Of a stretch of 51,961 bases of DNA, positions 45,223 through 51,961 are shown piece by piece. This DNA comes from an uncultured Chromatiaceae bacterium (lineage in GTDB: Bacteria; Pseudomonadota; Gammaproteobacteria; Tenderiales; Tenderiaceae): the NCBI GenBank assembly GCA_947259785.1, contig CAMYNQ010000005.1, positions 1 through 51,961 on the forward strand, read 5' to 3'. Position numbers and translations under genes: made by a program. Under the pieces are notes generated by a model that was not told the DNA's origin, did not search any database, and saw only the letters and a list, made by a program, of their open reading frames with translations. Each line of letters starts with the position of its first letter. Positions within the stretch are counted from its first letter, which is position 1.

Positions 45223-45999
45223 TTAGCTCACTACCAGCATATTGCGCATAAACATAAACCCCTCATTAAACAACATCGCCAACTGTGGCAATGCCGTTGA
45301 AAGAGTCACCATAATGACAATAAAACCTGCGGTAATCGTGATAGAAAACCCCACTGCAAAAATATTCATCTGTGGTGTTGCACGGGTAATCACACCCATC
45401 ACCATATTTATCATCAGCAACGCGACCACCGCTGGCAAAACCATTATCAGAGCCCCTGAAAAAATCCAGGCAGAAAAATATACCAGCGATTCAATTGCAG
45501 ACAGAGGCAAGCCAACACCAGCAATAGGGATCAAATTAAAACTCTCACCCAGGATCTGTATAAGAACCAAATGGCCATTAATCGACAAAAACAGCAACAC
45601 GGCAATGATGTTATAAAATTGACTCACTACCGGAACATTCACGCCGGTTTGTGGATCCATCATCTGCGCAAATCCCAACCCCATTTGCATACCAATAACC
45701 TGCCCGCCCATCACCACTGCTGCAAAAATAAATTGCATAACAAACCCAAGTGAGACACCAATCAAGACCTGTTGAAAAATCAACAACACCATTTCTAATG
45801 ACACTGGATCAACAGAACTATCCGGTGTGAGAGAAGGAAATATAGCGATTGAAATAGCAACCGAGATAATCATCCTGACATTCACTGGAATCATCGCGGT
45901 ACTTAGGATAGGTGCCGCCATAACAAATGCCGCGACCCTGAATAAAGGTAAAAGATACCAGACTAATTCATTAACAAGCTGATCATAATTGATATTCAC
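45223..45999 (-). CDS. fliR: Flagellar export protein FliR
   Basis: A 258-residue membrane protein with six helices and the family motif VNVRMIISVAISIAIFP; GFAQMMDPQTGVNVPVVSQFY is also typical. FliR is part of the FliPQR core of the export channel. It is 12 bases after fliQ. Confidence 0.97.
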   Translation of the reverse strand: MNINYDQLVNELVWYLLPLFRVAAFVMAAPILSTAMIPVNVRMIISVAISIAIFPSLTPDSSVDPVSLEMVLLIFQQVLIGVSLGFVMQFIFAAVVMGGQVIGMQMGLGFAQMMDPQTGVNVPVVSQFYNIIAVLLFLSINGHLVLIQILGESFNLIPIAGVGLPLSAIESLVYFSAWIFSGALIMVLPAVVALLMINMVMGVITRATPQMNIFAVGFSITITAGFIVIMVTLSTALPQLAMLFNEGFMFMRNMLVVS

Positions 46000-46011
46000 A
46001 ATTCAGCCTTA

Positions 46012-46281
46012 TCATCCTATGACATTTGGAATATTCGAAATCAGTCTTTGAAAATAGTCCACTAGCAGGTTTAAAAGCCATGGCCCGGCAACCATGATCA
46101 CACCAAAAGTCACCAGCAACTTTGGAATAAAACTCAGCGTTTGCTCATTCACTGAGGTTGCCGCTTGAAAAACACTGACCACTAGACCAACAGCCAGGGC
46201 TGGCAACAATATAATCATCACCATTATGGTCAAAACCTCAAGTGCTTCTCTACCTATATCTAATACAATCTCAGGCGTCAT
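46012..46281 (-). CDS. fliQ: Flagellar export protein FliQ
   Basis: Eighty-nine residues with two hydrophobic helices (VLTIMVMIILLPALAVGLVVSVFQAATSVNEQTLSF split around the loop, then LLVTFGVIMVAGPWLLNLL). It is the four-copy component of the FliPQR channel. Normal length, and between fliP and fliR. Confidence 0.97.
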   Translation of the reverse strand: MTPEIVLDIGREALEVLTIMVMIILLPALAVGLVVSVFQAATSVNEQTLSFIPKLLVTFGVIMVAGPWLLNLLVDYFQRLISNIPNVIG

Positions 46282-46293
46282 AAACAGTCACCC

Positions 46294-47034
46294 TCAAGCC
46301 ACATAGAAACTTGATGCTAACGTGCCCAGCACCAGCACCCAGCCATCGATCAGAACAAACATCATGATCTTAAACGGCAGTGACACAATCAGCGGCGACA
46401 GCATCATCATGCCCATTGCCATCAGGACACTGGCTACCACCAAGTCGATGATCAAGAAAGGAATGAAAATCATAAAACCAATCTGAAAGGCTGTCTTCAA
46501 CTCACTGGTAAGAAAGGCGGGCACCAAAACGGAGAACGGGATATTATCAATATTTTCTTCATCAATTTCTGTTCCGGACATATCAACAAATAAGGCTAAG
46601 TCTGTCTCTCTCACCTGATCCAGCATAAAGCGCTTAAATGGCTTGCCTGCTTGCATAAGCGCAACTTCGCTGGAAATTTCTTCGTTCATATAGGGTTGAA
46701 AAGCCTCGTCATAAACCCGGTCAAACACTGGCGCCATGACAAAAAAGGTCATAAACAGAGCCAGACCGATAATAATCTGATTAGTCGGCGTCGACATTGT
46801 GCCGATGGCCTGTCGCAACAAGGCCAGCACAATCACAATTCGGACGAAACTGGTCATCGCCAGGATGCCTGCTGGGATAAAAGTCAGCAGCGTCATCAAT
46901 ATCAGCACCTGGATACTCAGGGAGTAAGTCTCGGTACCATCTTGATTAACACTCATCGACAGGGCATTTAACCCTGGTTCGGCATAGGCCATAACGGGGA
47001 ACAACGCAAAGATAAAAACAACCAAGGACTTCAT
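46294..47034 (-). CDS. fliP: Flagellar export protein FliP
   Basis: The 246-residue product has a cleavable signal peptide (KSLVVFIFALFPVMAYAEP), FVRIVIVLALLRQAIGTMSTPTNQIIIGLALF, and the end VSLPFKIMMFVLIDGWVLVLGTLASSF, all standard. FliP is the five-copy core of the export channel. The ATG overlaps the fliO stop by four bases. Confidence 0.98.
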   Translation of the reverse strand: MKSLVVFIFALFPVMAYAEPGLNALSMSVNQDGTETYSLSIQVLILMTLLTFIPAGILAMTSFVRIVIVLALLRQAIGTMSTPTNQIIIGLALFMTFFVMAPVFDRVYDEAFQPYMNEEISSEVALMQAGKPFKRFMLDQVRETDLALFVDMSGTEIDEENIDNIPFSVLVPAFLTSELKTAFQIGFMIFIPFLIIDLVVASVLMAMGMMMLSPLIVSLPFKIMMFVLIDGWVLVLGTLASSFYVA

Positions 47035-47492
47035 TTCTTATCCAGCCGTGTCAGGCTCTGTTTAAGTTTTTCCGCAAAAGCAGATTTTGGCATTTCATTG
47101 TTAACGCTTACTTCTTCTCCCTTTTCAAGGGCATAAAGCATATTGACCTGACCAGGGGCGACCCCTACCAAAATTTGGCGTTCACCCGCTTGAACCAGAA
47201 CAACCCTTTCTTTCTGGCCAACTGATACGCCGGCAATTGTTTTTAATGACGTGTTGACAATAAGACTTGAACCAACATATTTCTTAAATAAAAATGCCAA
47301 CAGAAAGATCATCATTAATACAAACAACAATCCAAGCACCATCTTGATTAGCTGCTCACTGCCGGTGTGGGGTAATGTTTTCTGAACCACCTCGTTAGCT
47401 TCTTCTGCAGCAATAGCGACAGTGGAAAATAGCGGTATCATAAAAACAAATGACTTTGTCATTGTCTTGGCTATTTCAGATAAAGTCCTCAC
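47031..47492 (-). CDS. fliO: Flagellar biosynthetic protein FliO
   Basis: A 153-residue bitopic membrane protein: N-terminal hydrophobic segment (FVFMIPLFSTVAIAAE, possibly cleaved), a second helix (MVLGLLFVLMMIFLLAFLF) and a cytoplasmic FliO domain (AGVSVGQKERVVLVQAGERQILVGVAPGQVNML). FliO helps assemble FliP. The start is a GTG; an ATG ten codons later is the alternative and neither has a strong ribosome binding site. Confidence 0.93.
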   Translation of the reverse strand: MRTLSEIAKTMTKSFVFMIPLFSTVAIAAEEANEVVQKTLPHTGSEQLIKMVLGLLFVLMMIFLLAFLFKKYVGSSLIVNTSLKTIAGVSVGQKERVVLVQAGERQILVGVAPGQVNMLYALEKGEEVSVNNEMPKSAFAEKLKQSLTRLDKK

Positions 47493-47510
47493 TGCATCAT
47501 CTCTACCAGT

Positions 47511-47933
47511 TTATTTAAGCTTTTTAATACGTTCTTGTGCGCTGATCACATCAGTCAAACGAATACCAAATTTCTCATTGACGACAACAACCTCACCATG
47601 AGCAATGAGTGTGCCATTCACCAGTACATCCATAGGTTCACCAGCTAAACGATCCAATTCAACAACAGATCCCTGATTCAGCTGTAATAGATTACGAATA
47701 CTGATACTGGTACGACCAATCTCCATCGAAATGGTGACTGGAATATCAAGGATCACCTCCATGCTTTCATCAGCTGTGCCAAAACCGCCATCTGTAAACT
47801 CATCCAGCTGCGCAGGCTCGACATCGACCTGAGCGGCCTCTTCCGTTTCCTGCTCGGCCAAGGCAGCAGCCCAGGCATCCTCTGCCGCTGCATCATCCTC
47901 GCTGGCAACTGGATTTTCTGTTTCGTCATTCAT
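47511..47933 (-). CDS. fliN: Flagellar motor switch protein FliN
   Basis: The first 60 residues are acidic and low-complexity (EDDAAAEDAWAAALAEQE), followed by the SpoA domain (ILDIPVTISMEIGRTSISIRNLLQLNQGSVVELD, GTLIAHGEVVVVNEKFGIRLTDV). FliN forms the lower C-ring with FliM. The ATG overlaps the fliM stop. Confidence 0.97.
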   Translation of the reverse strand: MNDETENPVASEDDAAAEDAWAAALAEQETEEAAQVDVEPAQLDEFTDGGFGTADESMEVILDIPVTISMEIGRTSISIRNLLQLNQGSVVELDRLAGEPMDVLVNGTLIAHGEVVVVNEKFGIRLTDVISAQERIKKLK

Positions 47934-48937
47934 TTGCTAACTCCTAACTGGGAAACGACAGGAACATTTGATTTAACCGGCTCGATAATACGAATAGCAT
48001 TGTTATTCTGATGCACCCCAAATTTTCCACGATAAATTGGCACATTATCGTCCGTTGTTAAGGTCACGTTCTCTGGAAATTCAAAAGGAATAATATCCCC
48101 AACCTTCATGTCTACAATATCTTTTAGACTGACATCTACATTCGCTAGAACACTCTTTACATCTATGCTCGCATCCTTAATATCTTCTTCAAGCGCGGTG
48201 ATCCAACGCTCATCAACTTCTGAGCGGTCACTTACTGTGCCCGCATCGAGCAGCTCACGAATTGGCTCAAGCATTGAATACGGAATCGTGACATGGATGT
48301 CGCCGCCACCGCCATCAAGCTCGACATGAAAAGTGCTAATCACCACCACCTCGGTTGGACTAACAATATTGGCAAAATGTGGGTTCACCTCTGAATTTTG
48401 GAATTCAAATTCAATATCAAGAACCGGTGACCAGGCTTCAACCATGTCGGCAAAGCACTTTTCCATCATAATCTCGATAATTCTGTATTCAGTGCTGGTA
48501 AATTCACGTCCCTCAATTTTGTTATAAAACTTGCCACTACCACCAAAAAAATTATCAACGACAATAAAAACAAGTTTGGGATCGAAGACAAATAGTCCGG
48601 TACCACGCAAAGGTTTTATATTAACCAGATTCAAACTAGTAGGGACAAACAAGGTGTGTACATATTCTGCAAACTTAAGCATTTGCACGCCACCAACGGC
48701 AATTTCCGGAGACCTTCGCAACATATTGAACAGGCTGGTTCTGAAATAACGAGCAAAACGCTCATTAATCATTTCCAGCGTAGGCATACGCCCACGCACA
48801 ATCCTGTCCTGGCTAGTGAAGTCATACGACTTCGCCTCACCGTCAAAAATATCGTCATCCGTAGCAACATCGCCATCATCTACGCCATGCAATAGCGCAT
48901 CGATTTCGTCCTGGGATAATAAATCGTTTACTGACAT
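47930..48937 (-). CDS. fliM: Flagellar motor switch protein FliM
   Basis: The 335-residue product has the N-terminal CheY-P-binding peptide LSQDEIDALLHG (from residue 7), the middle domain (FARYFRTSLFNMLRRSPEIAVGG, FVFDPKLVFIVVDNFFGG) and a C-terminal SpoA domain. FliM receives CheY-P and sets rotation direction. The ATG follows the fliL stop by four bases. Confidence 0.98.
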   Translation of the reverse strand: MSVNDLLSQDEIDALLHGVDDGDVATDDDIFDGEAKSYDFTSQDRIVRGRMPTLEMINERFARYFRTSLFNMLRRSPEIAVGGVQMLKFAEYVHTLFVPTSLNLVNIKPLRGTGLFVFDPKLVFIVVDNFFGGSGKFYNKIEGREFTSTEYRIIEIMMEKCFADMVEAWSPVLDIEFEFQNSEVNPHFANIVSPTEVVVISTFHVELDGGGGDIHVTIPYSMLEPIRELLDAGTVSDRSEVDERWITALEEDIKDASIDVKSVLANVDVSLKDIVDMKVGDIIPFEFPENVTLTTDDNVPIYRGKFGVHQNNNAIRIIEPVKSNVPVVSQLGVSK

Positions 48938-48941
48938 AAAA

Positions 48942-49454
48942 TTATTGCATCACAAAATTAGTGAAATAAACTTCTTCAACGGTGGACTCAGTTTTGTATT
49001 TATCCAAGATTGCCTGTATTTCATTCAACATTCTTTGGCGAATTTCCTTCTTACCTTCAACGCTAATCAAGTCGCCATAAGTCTGATTGCTCAGCAGCAA
49101 AATTATATTATTCTTGATGACTGGCATATGAGCCCCAACCGCATCGATAGCGACCTGGTCATAACTCATAATCTCGACACTCACTTGAAGAAAGCGTAGC
49201 CCCTGATCTGTTTCAAAGTTGACGGTGAATGCTTTAGGAAAGGCGAAATATATAGGAATATTTTTTACTTCTTTATGCTCTTCCTTTTCTTCTGCTGCTT
49301 TACCAGAGCCGCCACCAAGCATCCCCATAAAATAGAGCGACCCACCCACACCACCACCGCCTAACAGCAGTAGCGCAAGAATCATGATAATCAGCTTTTT
49401 CTTGCCGCCGCCTGTGGCAGCTTTTTTGTCGCCATCTTTCTCTGCAGACATCAC
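48942..49454 (-). CDS. fliL: Flagellar basal body-associated protein FliL
   Basis: The 170-residue product has a short basic cytoplasmic N-terminus, one membrane helix (KLIIMILALLLLGGGGVGGSLYF), a charged linker and the periplasmic FliL domain (FAFPKAFTVNFETDQGLRFLQVSVEIM). FliL rings surround stators and stabilise their activity. It is the first gene of the fliLMNOPQR-flhB unit behind a near-consensus sigma-54 promoter. Confidence 0.95.
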   Translation of the reverse strand: MMSAEKDGDKKAATGGGKKKLIIMILALLLLGGGGVGGSLYFMGMLGGGSGKAAEEKEEHKEVKNIPIYFAFPKAFTVNFETDQGLRFLQVSVEIMSYDQVAIDAVGAHMPVIKNNIILLLSNQTYGDLISVEGKKEIRQRMLNEIQAILDKYKTESTVEEVYFTNFVMQ

Positions 49455-49492
49455 ACACCTCTGAGCTCACTAAATCGTATTAGCTTAGATTT

Positions 49493-49508
49493 AGCAATTA
49501 ATGTGCCA
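49493..49508 (-). promoter_or_regulatory. Sigma-54 promoter of fliLMNOPQR
   Basis: On the minus strand TGGCACATTAATTGCT has the exact -24 TGGCAC and -12 TTGC with GG-N10-GC spacing. It is about 40 bases before the fliL ATG, in the 194-base gap after fliK, which otherwise holds nothing I can call a gene. Confidence 0.87.
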
Positions 49509-49648
49509 TGGAATTTATTTGTTTATTTACAATGAGTTATAAGCAAACAACGAGAAGTGACGTATTTTTGACTTCTATTTTTACTCTAAAAGAAAGCACT
49601 GCGCCGATAAAACGACACCAACATTGCAAAAGTGAGGAGAATACTAAG

Positions 49649-50956
49649 TTAAGCGTAGAGATCCAGCGCCCTGGCAGAAGTCACTGCTGATAGGTCTATT
49701 TGTGAAATCAATTTTGTTTGTTCATTCATAGATAGGTCTGTGTCAGTCATACCATGCTGATCCCCAGTTTCAGAGTCTCGCCCTTGTTTGTGCTGATCCC
49801 GTAGAGAATGCTCAGAAACATTGGCATCTGCCAGCATCAAACCTGAGTTGTTAAACATTTCCCGTAGACGTGGCAATGATGACTCAATGGCATCCCGAAC
49901 CACACCATGCTGCGCCGAAAATGTAATTGATGCCAGATCATCCTTCATCACAACTCGAACCTCGATGGGTCCCAAATGGGCCGGATTAAGACGGATTTCA
50001 GCGACCTGATTTTGCCCCTGAGTGGCGACGCGGGACATCATCATCAACCTGTCACCAAATTCAGATTGCCACTGCGGTGCAGCTAATGGAGCTTGAATAA
50101 AACTGGACATAGGCCGCGAGCCACTGCTTGCCTGCAGCCCCGCTGTTTTTCCAAGTTGAACAATGGAGTCAGGAACCTCCGTCGTATCTAAGCTATCCAA
50201 CAGGCCAGCACTTAACTGCCGCTCGTTCGACAGAGCAGACATACGATCAAGCAATACTGGCATTGGCGTAACCACAGCATTACCAGTAAAGTCCCTTGCG
50301 ATAACAGAATTTGAAACTGAATCATTGCGTTCGCCCGTTTGGCTAAGCCCTGATTCAGTAAATGCCTGTCGTAAATTCATTCCAAATTTAGCAACACCGG
50401 CAGACTGTGATTGTTGAGCCAACTGCTCTACCCTGCCTAAATTTGCCATCATTGTTTGTGAAAGCTGGGATGACGAACCAGACGAACCTGTACTTCCAAG
50501 AAGTTGACGAATATTCGCAAACACAGCATCCACTTGTTGCGCCTGCTGTGAAGTGGCCAATTTCGACCCAGTCAGTCCAGATTGCCCTTGCAGCAAACTA
50601 GCTAGCCGGTTCACCAGCGCCTCTGCCCCCTCCCCCTGTAGCTGTGAAATTAGTGAAAGAACATCTTCATTACTCATATCAGCGGCAACACCTTGCCCTT
50701 CAAGTAACGGCAATCCAGTACCCGTTGTTGCCGCATGCTCTGTTAGCAGGCCGTTAACCGCACGCAACGGACCGTTCTGCTCAGCCTCTGACTGCAACGC
50801 TTGGGTAGACTGATCAAACGAAGAAGAGAATGATGACCGCCCTGATTTTCCATAATTATCAACAGCTTGAGAAGAACCAGCTGCAGACATGCCGGTCCCT
50901 TGCCCTGAGGTCAGGCTAGCCAGTAAGAATGAACTATTGTGAGTCGCTGCGTCCAT
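49649..50956 (-). CDS. fliK: Flagellar hook-length control protein FliK
   Basis: A 435-residue protein with a long Ser/Gln/Gly-rich disordered region and a C-terminal Flg_hook domain (EFGDRLMMMSRVATQGQNQVAEIRLNPAHLGPIEVRVVMKDDLASITF). It measures the hook and signals FlhB to switch. It precedes fliL as in Pseudomonas. This is the canonical fliK; the other FliK-like gene is at 28-29.5 kb. Confidence 0.92.
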   Translation of the reverse strand: MDAATHNSSFLLASLTSGQGTGMSAAGSSQAVDNYGKSGRSSFSSSFDQSTQALQSEAEQNGPLRAVNGLLTEHAATTGTGLPLLEGQGVAADMSNEDVLSLISQLQGEGAEALVNRLASLLQGQSGLTGSKLATSQQAQQVDAVFANIRQLLGSTGSSGSSSQLSQTMMANLGRVEQLAQQSQSAGVAKFGMNLRQAFTESGLSQTGERNDSVSNSVIARDFTGNAVVTPMPVLLDRMSALSNERQLSAGLLDSLDTTEVPDSIVQLGKTAGLQASSGSRPMSSFIQAPLAAPQWQSEFGDRLMMMSRVATQGQNQVAEIRLNPAHLGPIEVRVVMKDDLASITFSAQHGVVRDAIESSLPRLREMFNNSGLMLADANVSEHSLRDQHKQGRDSETGDQHGMTDTDLSMNEQTKLISQIDLSAVTSARALDLYA

Positions 50957-50991
50957 GGCACCACTTACTTGTTAATCATATTAAGATTAAA

Positions 50992-51008
50992 GGCAATATT
51001 CATACCAG
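50992..51008 (-). promoter_or_regulatory. Sigma-54-type promoter of fliK
   Basis: On the minus strand TGGTATGAATATTGCC keeps GG-N10-GC spacing and most of the TGGCACG-N4-TTGC consensus. It is about 40 bases before the fliK ATG, in the gap between the second cheB and fliK. Confidence 0.6.
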
Positions 51009-51052
51009 ATAAACAGAAAAGAAAAAGTAGTCGTAACATACTGCCTAAAAGA

Positions 51053-51961
51053 TTAGTCCTGAACCAGCTCTACAACTTTTTTGCAGACTTTATTAAGCGG
51101 CAAAATGAAATCAACACCACCACGGCTTACCGCCTCACCCGGCATACCCCAAACCACGCTGGTCTTTTCATCCTGAGCAATGGTCTTGGCGCCAGCCTCA
51201 TGCATTTCATACAAACCAGTAGCGCCATCATCGCCCATACCGGTCAAAATCACACCAACAGCATTAGGGCCCGCATTTTGTGCAACCGACCTGAATAAAA
51301 CATCAACAGCAGGTTTATGCCTGTTCACTGCTGGGCCATCATTCAATTTACAGCGATACTTGGCGCCATCACGAATCACCATCAAATGGGCATTACCCGG
51401 GGCTATATAGGCATGACCGGGCAGGATCTGCTCATTGTCTTCAGCATGCCGAACATTAATTGCACAAAGGCCATCCATTCGCTTTGCAAAAGGCTCACTA
51501 AATGCCTCTGGGATATGTTGAGCAATCACAATGCCTGGTGAATCAGGGGGCATGGTAATCAGAACGTCCTTAATGGCCTCTGTGCCTCCCGTCGATGCTC
51601 CAATTGCAATTAGCCTATCAGTGGTTCGATTTCGATAGTGTTTGGTAACAGTTTTCTCCAACACCACATCAGCGGATTTTTTTTGTGTACCACTCAGACT
51701 TGAAGCACGCATCAATAAAGCCGTTTTACTCACTGCTGCAGCAGTTTTTATTTTTTCAATCAGTTCGCCCTGATAGCCAATAAGGCCATCGGCAAGATCA
51801 ATTTTTGGTTTGGTAACAAAATCAATGGCACCGGCTTCCAGTGCTCTAAGAGTGACATCTGCCCCCTGTTCAGTTAGAGACGAGACCATAACGACGGGCA
51901 ACGGGTGAAGACGCATTAGGTTTTTCAGGAAGGTAAGGCCATCCATCCGCGGCATTTCAAC
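51053..51961 (-). CDS. cheB: Second CheB-type methylesterase, 5' end beyond the window
   Basis: The last 302 or so codons of a CheB run off the right edge. The end of the receiver domain is seen ([21 protein letters not shown]), then the esterase domain with Ser in [10 protein letters not shown], His in [14 protein letters not shown] and Asp in [11 protein letters not shown], all intact. It differs clearly from the cheB at 34.4 kb (different linker, longer C-terminus ending [12 protein letters not shown]), so it is a paralogue and not a recent duplicate. Its partners are probably outside the window. Confidence 0.93.
   Translation of the reverse strand, partial: VEMPRMDGLTFLKNLMRLHPLPVVMVSSLTEQGADVTLRALEAGAIDFVTKPKIDLADGLIGYQGELIEKIKTAAAVSKTALLMRASSLSGTQKKSADVVLEKTVTKHYRNRTTDRLIAIGASTGGTEAIKDVLITMPPDSPGIVIAQHIPEAFSEPFAKRMDGLCAINVRHAEDNEQILPGHAYIAPGNAHLMVIRDGAKYRCKLNDGPAVNRHKPAVDVLFRSVAQNAGPNAVGVILTGMGDDGATGLYEMHEAGAKTIAQDEKTSVVWGMPGEAVSRGGVDFILPLNKVCKKVVELVQD

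Noticed and set aside
49580-49632. Plus-strand GCCGATAA preceded by TAAA, resembling a FliA promoter
   Set aside because: The spacer is 12 bases instead of 15, and it points into the antisense strand of fliK with no gene to drive.

Overview
The window reads as a chromosomal segment of a motile, flagellated gammaproteobacterium outside the Enterobacterales. The evidence is the Pseudomonas-type flagellar/chemotaxis gene order (fliK, fliLMNOPQR, flhB, flhA, flhF, flhG, fliA, cheYZAB, motCD, parC, parP, cheW, DUF2802), an iron-sulfur APS-reductase-type CysH, a sigma-32-type groESL promoter and sigma-54/sigma-28-type flagellar promoters. Base composition is moderate and fairly even. I saw no tRNA, rRNA, insertion sequence, prophage or CRISPR array. 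I do not name a species.

Layout. 1-2.5 kb: a small acidic/basic hypothetical protein and the groES-groEL operon (minus strand) with a heat-shock promoter and a terminator. 2.7-5.2 kb: glycogen phosphorylase. 5.5-12.4 kb: a six-gene plus-strand operon of overlapping genes (MoxR AAA+ ATPase, DUF58, DUF4381, two von Willebrand A proteins and BatD), the widespread but poorly understood MoxR/Bat cell-envelope system. 12.5-17.1 kb: a translationally coupled pair of a periplasmic di-haem peroxidase-like cytochrome and a membrane-bound PAS-GGDEF-EAL protein, preceded by an HDOD gene. Both units have sigma-28-like promoters, hinting at membership of the flagellar regulon. 17.2-24.5 kb: patatin-like phospholipase, FemAB-like protein, an unknown 63-aa protein behind a sigma-54-like motif and a very strong ribosome binding site, PpnN nucleosidase, CysH, a Na/Pi cotransporter-like protein, and a beta carbonic anhydrase pseudogene with three nonsense codons and a frameshift.

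24.5-28.1 kb: the AmmeMemoRadiSam set (amrS divergent from amrB-amrA), with an eight-copy 12-bp tandem repeat across the amrB/amrA junction, then a membrane-anchored pentapeptide-repeat protein. 28.2-29.8 kb: a FliK-like/FlhB-like pair separate from the main flagellar operon. 29.8-51.96 kb: a nearly continuous minus-strand flagellar and chemotaxis block, ending in a second CheB that runs off the right edge.

How the genes work together. FliLMNOPQR/FlhAB build the motor switch and export gate. FlhF and FlhG set flagellar number and place. FliA drives late genes, including cheY through a near-consensus sigma-28 promoter. CheYZABW signal to the FliM switch, MotC/MotD form a stator, and ParC/ParP position the chemotaxis array at the pole. 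The most intriguing signals are three FliM-N-like motifs repeated in the linker of CheA, the cytochrome/c-di-GMP pair with sigma-28-like promoters, the small gene at 19.6 kb, and the broken carbonic anhydrase gene. All promoter calls are by eye against consensus sequences.
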